In this document: positions 22,566 through 30,660 of the stretch, piece by piece | Position numbering within the stretch: position 1 is the stretch's first letter | Layout of the letters: each line of letters opens with the position of its first letter | IMG/VR virus record: IMGVR_UViG_3300009181_000182 | Span: 1-36,134 of that record | Strand: one strand, 5' to 3' | From: a virus | DNA: 36,134 nt | Notes under the pieces: generated by a model | The model's input: the letters and a program-made list of their open reading frames with translations, nothing else | What the model was told of the DNA's origin: nothing | The model's database searches: none | Made by a program: the position numbers and the translations under genes

Positions 22566-22763
22566 TTATTTGTGATCCAGTTGCCCTTCGATACGCTGAA
22601 TGCGCTGCGAGTGCGCTTCGATTGTTGCGTCCATTCGTTCTAACATTCGTAGTGATTGAACCCAGCAACTCACCATTATGCCTGTGACTGTAAGTACCAG
22701 GGTGATGAGTCCTAGCCAATCCTTAAAACTAAGCGAAACGGTTTTTCCATTATCCATTGTCAT
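22566..22763 (-). CDS. Small membrane-anchored coiled-coil protein, 65 aa
   Basis: The start is taken at the ATG at 22761-22763; the frame extends five codons to a TTG at 22778, right after the capsid terminator. Residues 14-34 (WLGLITLVLTVTGIMVSCWV) form one transmembrane helix, followed by a heptad-like helix (SLRMLERMDATIEAHSQRIQ, RIEGQLDHK). The topology resembles XhlA-like lysis accessory proteins. No strong ribosome binding site is seen. It leads the lysis block but is not proved to act in lysis. Confidence 0.6.
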   Translation of the reverse strand: MTMDNGKTVSLSFKDWLGLITLVLTVTGIMVSCWVQSLRMLERMDATIEAHSQRIQRIEGQLDHK

Positions 22764-22782
22764 GTTGTTTATTTTCAAATAG

Positions 22783-22817
22783 AAAGGGAGTGGCGACGCA
22801 AATACGCCACTCCCTTT
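22783..22817 (-). terminator. Strong capsid terminator (Tphi-like position)
   Basis: AAAGGGAGTGGCG (22783-22795) and CGCCACTCCCTTT (22805-22817) form a perfect 13-pair stem with a nine-base loop, 22 bases after the capsid stop. On the minus strand the stem ends in CCCTTT and is followed by CTATTT. The T7 terminator Tphi also sits directly after the capsid gene. It would raise capsid mRNA over downstream tail genes if readthrough is partial. Confidence 0.8.
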
Positions 22818-22838
22818 AATTCAATTTGACTTCTAAAC

Positions 22839-24002
22839 TCAAGACTCTGAAATAGTGATAGAGCCAGCCGACCACGGACAGAGGAAATCCATGCCGCACA
22901 TGATTTGTGCCTTCATAAACTTCGTGTTGCGTCGCTGATCGTCTTCCATGTGTGTCTGGAGTCCGCTCGCTTGCACCATACCGATTGCTGGCGAACCAGT
23001 GTCGGCACTGCACAACGCTATTGCTACTGGCTTCTTGTTAGTAGTACCCCCAGTAAATACGCCTTGATATTTACCGCCTGTACCAGCCGCTCCGCTGTAT
23101 GCCGTAATTGCATTTTGGCCTGTCAATGAAGCTCCTGACAAGTCTGCGCTTGGCATATTGTTGGTTACAACAATCTTAAAGCCTTCCAAATTACCAATGA
23201 CGCGAGTAGCAACGTCTGATGCGTCGCTGCTGCTTTCATTGTTGTATGCCGATGGCATAACTGGACTTGCTGTTACTGTGCTACCTGTTGAACTCCAGCT
23301 TGTTTCAAATCGCAATGCGGTTTTGATTGCTGGTGTAATGAACAAGTAACGGCTACCGTCTGGCACACTTTCTTCGTCGAACTTTTGGCAAAGAGCCGCA
23401 AGATCGGCACGGAACTTATATGCACCTTCTGGACTTGCTGGGTACACAGTTGAGATACTACCATTACTGCTTGCTACTGCTCGATTTACATTGAATCCAG
23501 CCGAGTAAACATCACCAGAAGTTACTTGTTGCGCTGCAAGAGAAGCTTTTGTTGCAAGAATTGCCATTTTTGCATCAAGAGTTTTTGCCAAATTACGACC
23601 AAGTTTGGTAGCGAACGGTGCAAGAACATCAAAATGAGCGATATTCAAGTCGGTGAACGGAACATCCAAACCGTTTACCAGGTACTCGTCAGCGGTGATG
23701 GTCTTGTAGAACATTTGAATGCGCTTAACGTTTGTGCCTTGAGAGGCTTGTTCGTTAATGAATGTGCCTGGAACATGGTATGTACCCACTGGGTCTTTTC
23801 CAATGATTGGCCATTGTGCGCTTGCTGCACCTGTAAGTTGTTTAACAGACATAAAAGAATTAGAGCGATCATAAAACACTGCCGCCGTATTGAAGGACTC
23901 CAAGACCATGCCACTGAAAATTGTCAGTGCCATATCGTTGGTATTGGTGCTTGCGTTTGTTGAAAGTAATGTACGTTCAAAATTTCCACTCATCGTTGCC
24001 AT
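22839..24002 (-). CDS. Major capsid protein (T7 gp10-like, HK97 fold)
   Basis: 387 residues against 344 for T7 gp10A. Family-like stretches include FSGMVLESFNTAAVFYDRSN, QWPIIGKDPVGTYHVPGTFI, VKRIQMFYKTITADEYLVNG, VPFTDLNIAHFDVLAPFATK and LGRNLAKTLDAKMAILATKA. In T7-type capsids these form the N-arm, E-loop and spine helix. The gene has its own leader with two hairpins upstream and a strong terminator downstream. AAAGGAG with seven bases of spacing is one of the best ribosome binding sites in the window, as expected for the most abundant protein. Confidence 0.93.
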   Translation of the reverse strand: MATMSGNFERTLLSTNASTNTNDMALTIFSGMVLESFNTAAVFYDRSNSFMSVKQLTGAASAQWPIIGKDPVGTYHVPGTFINEQASQGTNVKRIQMFYKTITADEYLVNGLDVPFTDLNIAHFDVLAPFATKLGRNLAKTLDAKMAILATKASLAAQQVTSGDVYSAGFNVNRAVASSNGSISTVYPASPEGAYKFRADLAALCQKFDEESVPDGSRYLFITPAIKTALRFETSWSSTGSTVTASPVMPSAYNNESSSDASDVATRVIGNLEGFKIVVTNNMPSADLSGASLTGQNAITAYSGAAGTGGKYQGVFTGGTTNKKPVAIALCSADTGSPAIGMVQASGLQTHMEDDQRRNTKFMKAQIMCGMDFLCPWSAGSITISES

Positions 24003-24136
24003 AGTGATTTCTCCTTTAGAGAATTGTTTGTTTAGTGAGATATTTATTAGACACGGTGACTTGAGGTATCTATGTTTTTTATGGGTCGCTTTCGCGGGTA
24101 TCCATTATTTACATAGGCTGTAGTCGAAAAGACACA

Positions 24137-24154
24137 CTTCGCTGTTAAGCGAAG
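24137..24154 (-). terminator. Hairpin with U-run upstream of the capsid gene
   Basis: CTTCGCT (24137-24143) and AGCGAAG (24148-24154) form a perfect seven-pair stem with a four-base loop, followed on the minus strand by TGTGTCTTTTC. It lies between the scaffold-proximal gene and the capsid leader and may stop or attenuate upstream transcripts. A single AGTCCACA motif in the opposite orientation overlaps it at 24156-24163. Confidence 0.5.
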
Positions 24155-24178
24155 CAGTCCACACAAGGAATAGCCCTA

Positions 24179-24196
24179 CCAGTGCGCGAACACTGG
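24179..24196 (-). other. Hairpin in the scaffold-capsid intergenic region
   Basis: CCAGTG (24179-24184) and CACTGG (24191-24196) form a six-pair stem with loop CGCGAA, 16 bases after the stop codon at 24212. Together with the 24137-24154 hairpin it suggests a processed or attenuated leader upstream of capsid mRNA. It has no U-run of its own. Confidence 0.5.
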
Positions 24197-24211
24197 CAAG
24201 GCCGCAGGAGC

Positions 24212-24556
24212 TTATTGGCTCGTTTCAATCTTCAATGATGGTGTCCCCGACTTGGGGCTGACCGATTTTGAGGTGGTTGAGAGTTGAGCGATTTGTTCCC
24301 GTAGTTTTTTATTTTCAGTTTCCAGACTTGCGATTTCAGCATCTTCTGCTGCTGTCTTTGGCTGATTTGTATTTTTAATTGCTTCACAAGCTTTATCAAA
24401 TGCTTCTTGCATATTGCTGCCGCTCATTCTGATCCATGTCTTACCTGTTTTGGAATCTACTATTCCTACCGTGTCTACTCCGTTTTCTAAACTTACGGCG
24501 ACTAGGCTTCCAACACTATTTATCAATCGTTCTTGTTCTATGCTTGCTACGATCAT
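24212..24556 (-). CDS. Hypothetical protein with coiled coil, 114 aa
   Basis: The N-terminal half is beta/alpha (MIVASIEQERLINSVGSLVA, VSLENGVDTVGIVDSKTGKT, WIRMSG). The C-terminal half has a coiled coil (DAEIASLETENKKLREQIAQ, LS) and a Ser/Lys-rich tail. It starts in an ATGA overlap with the scaffold gene, so it is probably translated with it. A head-assembly accessory role is plausible from position. No family recognised. Confidence 0.65.
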   Translation of the reverse strand: MIVASIEQERLINSVGSLVAVSLENGVDTVGIVDSKTGKTWIRMSGSNMQEAFDKACEAIKNTNQPKTAAEDAEIASLETENKKLREQIAQLSTTSKSVSPKSGTPSLKIETSQ

Positions 24557-25341
24557 TGATTCATTCCCTGCATGAAATTTTTAGGTGTGCTTGCCAACCT
24601 ACGACGAGTAGATTCATCCACATACCCCTGCTTCCGAACCATACTCATTGCTCGAACTACTTCGTTGACGCTTCCGTAGCCCTGTGCTTCGCTTGGTGGG
24701 GTCATGCCCTGGACGAGTGGCCGCGTATTACCGCTACCTACTGCTTGCGTATGAAGGAATGATAGTTCTCGCATTGCGCTAACCGCTGTCTGCGGGTTAT
24801 TCAACTTCTGGTTGAACGCTTCGATTTCTGCCTTGACCATTGTCCCTGCCGCCCAGTTCAACACTGCATCCTGTTGTGTTTTGCCACCAACAACGGCTGC
24901 TACTTCTGTCTTTACCTTTTCGACCTCATGCTGCATTACTTTGATTTTGCTTGCTTCACCTTCAATCAATCGTGCGGCTAAGTCTTTGCTGATTCCTGCT
25001 TTTTCAAAGGCTTCTACTTGTGCAATATTGAGTTTGCCGTCGGTGAGATATGTCACCGTCATTTCATCAATACTCATTCCGATTCGTTGACTTAAATCGT
25101 CGAATGAAGTCAAGCCACGCTGCGAGATCATCTTCTGGGCTTCCGCGTATCCAGCTTCCAGGGCTTCTGGAGAGTCGTATTTGCCCGCCCATTTCTTTGC
25201 TTGCACCTTTTCCATTGACGCTTCGCCAGACATCTTTGTTGGCTTTGCTTCTGCTGCTGGTGGTGGTGTTACTGGCGTTTCTGGTATTGCTGCAACTAGC
25301 GGTTCTGACTTTGTTTCTTGAACGATTTCTGATTCAGACAT
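24553..25341 (-). CDS. Capsid scaffold/assembly protein (T7 gp9-like)
   Basis: 262 residues against 307 for T7 gp9. The N-terminus is acidic and Pro/Ala-rich and disordered (IPETPVTPPPAAEAKPTKMS), then KKWAGKYDSPEALEAGYAEA, a typical T7-type scaffold element. The middle is helical and charged (EGEASKIKVMQHEVEKVKTE). The C-terminus has GYGSVNEVVRAMSMVRKQGY, VDESTRRRLAST, the Met-pair helix that contacts coat protein in this family. Its position between connector and capsid is the standard one. The protein would direct prohead assembly and leave before DNA packaging. Confidence 0.85.
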   Translation of the reverse strand: MSESEIVQETKSEPLVAAIPETPVTPPPAAEAKPTKMSGEASMEKVQAKKWAGKYDSPEALEAGYAEAQKMISQRGLTSFDDLSQRIGMSIDEMTVTYLTDGKLNIAQVEAFEKAGISKDLAARLIEGEASKIKVMQHEVEKVKTEVAAVVGGKTQQDAVLNWAAGTMVKAEIEAFNQKLNNPQTAVSAMRELSFLHTQAVGSGNTRPLVQGMTPPSEAQGYGSVNEVVRAMSMVRKQGYVDESTRRRLASTPKNFMQGMNQ

Positions 25342-25359
25342 ATTTTTCTCCTGTTATGT

Positions 25360-27084
25360 TTATCCTGCCAAAATTGCTCTAACAATATTTCCTGCAACAA
25401 ATGTATAACCATCTGTAAAGTGTCTTTTGCGTATGTTATATGCTGTAGTTGTTCCTGTAGCTGGTTGCACTGCACTCCAACTATTTATGGTCGCTACTTT
25501 TGTTGTGCCGTTATAACCTGTAATTGTAATGTAGGGTTGGTATTCTGCTGTAGGAGTAGATGGAGATGTGGTAATTCCTAGTTGAGAACCAACCCAGTAA
25601 TGATCTATATTAACTGCGGCTGCGCCTGTAAACGTAATGCTTGTTGCTGTTGTCGTGGTTGCTACTGCCGCTATGGATGTAGTTGATATTAAACCACCAG
25701 ACAAGTGTGCAGTAAATGTAGAAGACGTAGGTATGTTGTTGTATTGTTGGTAGTAGGAAACCCCACTTGAGTTGCCATTAACCATTTGTGAATATGGAAT
25801 CAAATTTTTAACATCAACAACACACATATCAGGATTTTGTACTGCCATAGCGTTAGCAGCAATTCTTGTGTTAATTAAATCTGCATCGTAAACTCCACCA
25901 GGATTTCCAATAGTGTCGGCTGAATCTTTTTGTACTCCCACAAAAGAAACAATAGCTAAATCAGATGCAGGATAACCTAATCCACTCCATGATGTTTTGT
26001 AATGATTCCAAATAGTTTTGTGTGCGTCAGTCCATCTAGTTCCTGTTTCAGAACCATTGATTCCAGAATGTACAAATAACATTACTCGGCCTGTACCACC
26101 CGCTGCAATTTGACGTTCTCTAATTTCTTTTAAATAGAAATTAGTAGCACTTGGAGTAAGAGCATTGTATGTAGAAGCAATTTCAGTGCTGGTTGCACCT
26201 GATTGATAGCCTCGACTATGTACTGACCATCCTTTAATAGGTCTATAGATTGATTGAAAAAATAACGACACGGGGCCATTACTAAATTGTGTTCCGCTTG
26301 CATTATAACCGAAGCCTGTAGCATTGTGACCATATCCATTGGCTACAAATGTTGTTTCAGAAATGTTTCCATTTACATCTGGTTCTGCGGCATAGCCGTC
26401 AGCAGCAGTACCTATTACAAGTCTTGAAGAAGCGTTTGCGCCCTTTGCTTCAAAAACATTAGGCCAAAATTGTTGTGAGTTGTTTACTGCACTTTTGCCA
26501 TACTTAACTCTTAGTATTTGACTTGTTCCGTTTACTGCAAATGGATGATCTTTTTCAATATTGCATCCAGAAGTTTTGTAAAGAAAATCTGCATTTGTAC
26601 TTGAAGATATAAACAACCAATCGTTGTAGTCGTAATCTGTTGCTCCATAATTACCATAGTTGCAGAGCGTACTATTTTCATTCCAGGTATTAAAAAATGT
26701 AGCAGATGCGTCTGGAGTTCCTAACAAATCTGAAGCAGCTAAACCAGAACGATACTTTCCTGTTTTAGCAATAGTTGACATGGTTCCGCGCCATGTTGAA
26801 TAAAATCTTGAAACTCCTGTCGTGCTTTGATCTACAAATGGATACAAAGGTGTGGCGTAGATAGGAAAGTTATAGCTGTTTAACGCTTCACTTAATCCTG
26901 CAAGATAACCCCAACCACCTGATATAGCTGCGCCTGTATTTGAGTCACCAATAATAATAATGTCTACCGAGTTGGTTCCTGCTTGTAAGTCTTTAAGAAA
27001 AGTGTATGGCTGTCTGCTGCCGTATACATTTGTTTGCGTTGTTGCGTTTGTTGATTGATTCAGTCGATTCAATATGTTTCGCAT
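25360..27084 (-). CDS. SGNH/GDSL-type hydrolase-like virion protein, 574 aa
   Basis: The start is the ATG at 27082-27084, which overlaps the upstream stop as TAATG. DIIIIGDSNTGAA (residues 41-53) is a clear block I, with Ser48 as nucleophile. VMLFVHSGINGSE (334-346) fits block III with Asn343. The C-terminus RHFTDGYTFVAGNIVRAI (554-571) resembles the final block with His555. A Thr/Ser-rich beta insertion of about 90 residues lies before it. The Asp expected three residues before the His is not seen. In phages such esterases remove acetyl groups from surface polysaccharides, but a gene between connector and scaffold is unusual for a tail enzyme. It could be a head fibre. Confidence 0.65.
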   Translation of the reverse strand: MRNILNRLNQSTNATTQTNVYGSRQPYTFLKDLQAGTNSVDIIIIGDSNTGAAISGGWGYLAGLSEALNSYNFPIYATPLYPFVDQSTTGVSRFYSTWRGTMSTIAKTGKYRSGLAASDLLGTPDASATFFNTWNENSTLCNYGNYGATDYDYNDWLFISSSTNADFLYKTSGCNIEKDHPFAVNGTSQILRVKYGKSAVNNSQQFWPNVFEAKGANASSRLVIGTAADGYAAEPDVNGNISETTFVANGYGHNATGFGYNASGTQFSNGPVSLFFQSIYRPIKGWSVHSRGYQSGATSTEIASTYNALTPSATNFYLKEIRERQIAAGGTGRVMLFVHSGINGSETGTRWTDAHKTIWNHYKTSWSGLGYPASDLAIVSFVGVQKDSADTIGNPGGVYDADLINTRIAANAMAVQNPDMCVVDVKNLIPYSQMVNGNSSGVSYYQQYNNIPTSSTFTAHLSGGLISTTSIAAVATTTTATSITFTGAAAVNIDHYWVGSQLGITTSPSTPTAEYQPYITITGYNGTTKVATINSWSAVQPATGTTTAYNIRKRHFTDGYTFVAGNIVRAILAG

Positions 27085-27596
27085 TAGATAGCGCACCAAT
27101 ATGCGCCGAATGTTGCGGCGTTAGTTGAATCTTTAAATTGGACTTGAACTAATTGTGCGCCGATCATGTCAATAAGCGCGCTGCATGGGCTTATAGATGT
27201 TGGGTCTTGTGTTGCTGGGCTGTATAGATTTGCGGATGATGTACCAGCAAGTTGAGCAATACTTGATAGATAATAGTTTGATGCTACTGCTGTTAAAGTT
27301 GCAGATGTATACCCCAGTGTAAATTCACCAAGTATTGTTGGAATCCAAAGTGTTCCATTATATGAATTCCATCCTACTACTCTCATGCCAACGCCAGTAA
27401 GTTTGGTACTGCTGGCTTGGATTGGAATTACCTTTACTAGACTTGGAAAACTGGGGAGCGTATCTAAAATAATACCCGATGTTGGTTTTGTAACCGTTGC
27501 ACTGATTGCACTAAACGCTGCTGATGCTCCACCCAGATTTGCTGCCAGCAAACTTAAATTAGTCTGGCTTGTTCCTACTAAAGATGTAATTATCAT
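27084..27596 (-). CDS. Beta-rich hypothetical virion-type protein, 170 aa
   Basis: 170 residues, rich in Ser, Thr, Ala and Leu with few charges (SLLAANLGGASAAFSAISAT, SFPSLVKVIPIQASSTKLTG, LGEFTLGYTSATLTAVASNY). It lies eight bases after the connector gene and overlaps the SGNH-like gene by TAATG, so the two are probably coupled and may act together on the virion surface. No family recognised. Confidence 0.65.
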   Translation of the reverse strand: MIITSLVGTSQTNLSLLAANLGGASAAFSAISATVTKPTSGIILDTLPSFPSLVKVIPIQASSTKLTGVGMRVVGWNSYNGTLWIPTILGEFTLGYTSATLTAVASNYYLSSIAQLAGTSSANLYSPATQDPTSISPCSALIDMIGAQLVQVQFKDSTNAATFGAYWCAI

Positions 27597-27604
27597 TTGC
27601 CCCT

Positions 27605-29215
27605 TTATTGATTTGCCGCTTGTTGCGGCTGTTGCTGATTAGGATTTGAAAGCGTGTTTTCCATAACATTTCCGCTTGTCTTAATCATTTGTTGTTGTGC
27701 TAGTGCTTCGGTTTGCTGTTGCGCGGCTGCGCTGGCTTCAGCGGATAATTGTTCGTCTGTCTTGATGAGTCCTGCTTCGTAGATTCCTGATTGACGCAGA
27801 AGCGTGTCGAACAGAACTCCGATGTTGATTCGGTTGATTCCTTGTGGGCCGAACTGTCCCATCGTCGCTACCAACTGAAGTAGCTTCTGCTTGTCGTTTT
27901 CACGGCTAAGTGCAGCAAGACCTGTAAGTGCTTCGATCTCTACTGATCCTGGCGGCATAGGTGGCAATAGACGATCTTTTGTCATCTGCCACATAAGTCG
28001 CTCTACCAGTGGAACCTGTTGTGCGTCTGCTATGGGGGCGTACACGCCGCCCAATGCGCCTTCCAGTTCACTAGCGATACGCTGAACCTGGAACGCTGTA
28101 ACTCGATCTCCGCGTGGCGTTGATTCACCTTCCATGAGCATTGCAGTTGCCAAGTCCTGCCGCTTCTGGGCGGCGGTCTGGAGAACTACATTGAAGTCCC
28201 CCGCCTTGTTTACAGATAGGAATGCAATGTCCTGGACTTGACCAGCCATTACGCGAGCTTCGATTACTTGGCCGCTTGGCTTGGCGAGGTCGCTTGCGCG
28301 TACCTGTGAGTTGTAATCAATGCAGGGAACAAACTTGCTTGCTAGTCCTGCGAAGTCCAGGAGTCGTTCGTGCAGTTCATTGAGTGATCGAATGTCGCCT
28401 AGATTGGTTTCTACGAAGCCACGGCCATAGTTCTCGCCGGGGGCAAGTTCATACGGCGTTGCGAAGAATGGCGATACTGGTTCTTCGGATGTAACGATGA
28501 TTTTCTTATTGATCTCTTGCTCAATAACCCATGTCTTTGTCAGTGGTTGCCATTGACACCTCGTATACATTTCGATCATCCGCTTGGAAATGTTCTTTTC
28601 GAGGTCTTCTTCTTTGATCTCACTATCCATAATCACATTTTGAGGAAGACTTAGTGGGTCAATCTTCTCTTTGATAATGTGGCTGACTACTTCTTGCGAA
28701 GAATCGCGCATGGTTACATATTGATCTCTGCGGAACACTCGGATTCGATAATCGTTTGTGAGTTGCTCCAGGCAGTCGCCAGTGATTAGAATTTGCGTTA
28801 GTGCCTGTCGCTTGCGTGAACGGAACCCGCTTCTGCGTCGATTCTCTGCGCTACCCATATCCGCGCTTTCGAGCTTTGCCATCGCGAGTAACTCATAGAG
28901 TGATAGTGCTGAAGCAAATGCTTGAATCTGTGCTGGGTCTACATTCCTGCTATAGCGCATAGTTGCGGCTGGCTTGAGTTGGAAGAATGGCGTTCCCACT
29001 GGGTAGAGTGCCATGAGCAATCGGCCTTCAAGATTTGCAATGCCTCGCCCTGGAAGCGAAGTGAATGTTTCGGGCATTTTGTTAGTTTCAGTTTGCCCGA
29101 TTGGTGGAAGAATCCACGGTCTTGTGAGTGCCGCGCAAGTTCGCGCTCTGTTTAGAATTGTTTGTCGTGCTGCGTCTTGTTCATTCCAATCTTTACCTAT
29201 TGTGGATTCGTTCAT
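27605..29215 (-). CDS. Head-tail connector/portal protein (T7 gp8-like)
   Basis: 536 residues, the same length as T7 gp8. Characteristic stretches include LTRPWILPP, FTSLPGRGIANLEGRLLMAL, YPVGTPFFQLKP, the clip/wing region ALTQILITGDCLEQL, and the stem-like region ENYGRGFVETNLGDIRSLNE, LHERLLDFAGLASK. TPRGDRVTAFQVQRIASELE, GALGGVYAPIADAQQVPLVE and RLM match the crown-proximal helices. The C-terminus is a Gln/Ala-rich tail. The dodecameric portal is the DNA gate of the capsid. The start overlaps the upstream stop as ATGA. Confidence 0.93.
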   Translation of the reverse strand: MNESTIGKDWNEQDAARQTILNRARTCAALTRPWILPPIGQTETNKMPETFTSLPGRGIANLEGRLLMALYPVGTPFFQLKPAATMRYSRNVDPAQIQAFASALSLYELLAMAKLESADMGSAENRRRSGFRSRKRQALTQILITGDCLEQLTNDYRIRVFRRDQYVTMRDSSQEVVSHIIKEKIDPLSLPQNVIMDSEIKEEDLEKNISKRMIEMYTRCQWQPLTKTWVIEQEINKKIIVTSEEPVSPFFATPYELAPGENYGRGFVETNLGDIRSLNELHERLLDFAGLASKFVPCIDYNSQVRASDLAKPSGQVIEARVMAGQVQDIAFLSVNKAGDFNVVLQTAAQKRQDLATAMLMEGESTPRGDRVTAFQVQRIASELEGALGGVYAPIADAQQVPLVERLMWQMTKDRLLPPMPPGSVEIEALTGLAALSRENDKQKLLQLVATMGQFGPQGINRINIGVLFDTLLRQSGIYEAGLIKTDEQLSAEASAAAQQQTEALAQQQMIKTSGNVMENTLSNPNQQQPQQAANQ

Positions 29216-29520
29216 GTTCCTGTAGAGATTTGAACCCCTGTACCGCCGATATATCCGCTACCGCTTGTTTTATTTCCTCGGCTTCTTTGAGTGCGTTTAG
29301 CGTCAATAAGTGATTGTAATTGCGCTTTTTCTGTTGAAGCAAGTGACATTCGCGCATTGTTATTTTGACGGTCTACTTCTGCAACTTTATTTGCCGCAAT
29401 AAGTTGTTCGTCAAGAACTTTTTGTCGTGCTTCTGCATCTTTTTGAGCTTGCGTTTGTGCTGGTGCGCCGCTACCGCCGCCGCCGCCGCCAAACCGTCGA
29501 ATATTGTTTTCAAAACTCAT
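29212..29520 (-). CDS. Gly-rich coiled-coil protein, 102 aa
   Basis: Residues 10-18 are a Gly run (GGGGGGSG), then a long charged helix (AQKDAEARQKVLDEQLIAAN, KVAEVDRQNNNARMSLASTE) and a basic, Gly/Ser-rich tail (SRGNKTSGSGYIGGTG). Overlaps ATGA on both sides, with the papain-like candidate upstream and the portal downstream, so it is probably a virion or assembly protein. No family recognised. Confidence 0.65.
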   Translation of the reverse strand: MSFENNIRRFGGGGGGSGAPAQTQAQKDAEARQKVLDEQLIAANKVAEVDRQNNNARMSLASTEKAQLQSLIDAKRTQRSRGNKTSGSGYIGGTGVQISTGT

Positions 29521-30038
29521 TGCTTGTTCCTTTTAATTAGATAATTATGTAGTTGCGTTGGGCTGTATATCCGTCTCGGAATTACAACCCCACCAGTTTT
29601 CAATGCTTTTTTAATTACATCAACACATGATTCTTTGGGGCATACATATCCATAACTGAATACTCGTACCCAACAATAAATCCATATTTGTAACCAAACC
29701 AAATTGTAACTTCCAGGAAGTTTTTTTCTTTGAATTGATTTAATTTCAATTTGATTTGGCGTTTCAATTTCAAGGACAGTTACTATATCTGTTGTTTTAT
29801 TAAAATCATTTATGTCGTGTATTTTAATAGAATTGAATAGCGTTTCTAAAACAACTGATTCATTACCTATGGCGCAATGCGATATATGTCCACTTATTAT
29901 TCTAATTACATACGATATGAATATGTATCCCACTACTTTGTAATGGCGAGTAAGCATTTCATATTGCCACGCCAGATCGTGCTTGAAGAAGTTTTTCTTG
30001 AGTTTAATTCCTGATAGAAAATAAACTTTAGTAATCAT
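29517..30038 (-). CDS. Candidate papain-like (permuted NlpC/P60) peptidase, 173 aa
   Basis: Two conserved-looking segments stand out: GHISHCAIGNESVVLETLFN (residues 50-69) and YGYVCPKESCVDVIKKALKT (about 129-148). In permuted NlpC/P60-like proteins a catalytic His opens the first and a catalytic Cys the second. Phage relatives typically read H.E...F..GV, then Y.CSE...L. The spacing and order fit that circularly permuted layout, but which Cys is catalytic is unclear. The gene is AT-richer than its neighbours and may be acquired. As no other endolysin candidate is visible in the window, it might cut peptidoglycan; that is inference. Confidence 0.5.
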   Translation of the reverse strand: MITKVYFLSGIKLKKNFFKHDLAWQYEMLTRHYKVVGYIFISYVIRIISGHISHCAIGNESVVLETLFNSIKIHDINDFNKTTDIVTVLEIETPNQIEIKSIQRKKLPGSYNLVWLQIWIYCWVRVFSYGYVCPKESCVDVIKKALKTGGVVIPRRIYSPTQLHNYLIKRNKQ

Positions 30039-30439
30039 AGGTTTGGGATGCTTATATCTGTCCCGCTATAATCTTGGCTAATACCGCTAAATGGGTCTAC
30101 AATCGTAGAATTGCGTGTTGTTTTTGTTTTTAACTGTCGTCGCAATTTCTCAATATCTGCATTACTTGCATCTGATTGTTGCAACTGAAGATAGGCATTA
30201 TCTTTGTTCAGCTGGTTTGTTGTGTTTACCGCTTCTTGTTTCTGAATACGGCTTTGTTCTTCTGCTGCGGCTGCTGCTTGTGCTGCGGCTGCTGCCTGTC
30301 TTGATTGCGCTCCCTTGGCTGCTTGGGCTGCTTGATTCGATGAGATTGCTCCAGCACCAGCGGTTGCCGCTGCGCTTGCCGCCATCATAATTCCGATCAT
30401 AAGTACGTCATCTATTCCAAAGATTGCTAGAAAGTGCAT
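30035..30439 (-). CDS. Ala/Gln-rich membrane-associated virion-type protein, 134 aa
   Basis: The start is taken at the ATG at 30437-30439, preceded by AAGGGGG with good spacing; a GTG one codon earlier is possible. The N-terminus is hydrophobic (MHFLAIFGIDDVLMIGIMMA, ASAAATAGAGAISS). An Ala/Gln-rich helix follows (NQAAQAAKGAQSRQAAAAAQ), then a polar coiled region (KDNAYLQLQQSDASNADIEK). It resembles the composition of gp14-like internal proteins but is much shorter. It overlaps both neighbours. No certain function. Confidence 0.65.
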   Translation of the reverse strand: MHFLAIFGIDDVLMIGIMMAASAAATAGAGAISSNQAAQAAKGAQSRQAAAAAQAAAAAEEQSRIQKQEAVNTTNQLNKDNAYLQLQQSDASNADIEKLRRQLKTKTTRNSTIVDPFSGISQDYSGTDISIPNL

Positions 30440-30660
30440 CACATTGCCCCCTTGGACTTGGCCAGATAGATAAGTTCCTCAACTACTGAACGGCGAGCGC
30501 ATTGCCAATTCACCATATCTCGCGCTGATTCTGAAATCGGGCCATTTATTTCGATTGGCAAAATGGCTCGATCTAGTGCGCGAATGAGTTCGACTACGGT
30601 TCCTGGCAGCACCTCTGGATATTGAGTTTCCCTACTTGCCACCTCGTTTTCGGATTTCAT
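30439..30660 (-). CDS. Small hypothetical protein, 73 aa
   Basis: 73 residues, soluble, with a helical segment (GTVVELIRALDRAILPIEIN) and RDMVNWQCARRSVVEELIYL. It is the first gene after the RNA polymerase and before the late genes. Its ATG forms the last three bases of promoter-like site A and has no ribosome binding site, so the mRNA might be leaderless or a later start (GTG) might be used. No family recognised. Confidence 0.6.
   Translation of the reverse strand: MKSENEVASRETQYPEVLPGTVVELIRALDRAILPIEINGPISESARDMVNWQCARRSVVEELIYLAKSKGAM

Noticed and set aside
24040-24137. Possible fourth copy of the promoter motif before the capsid (CAGCCTATGTAAA on the minus strand)
   Set aside because: Only about 8 of 11 bases match and the TAATCTGC half is absent.
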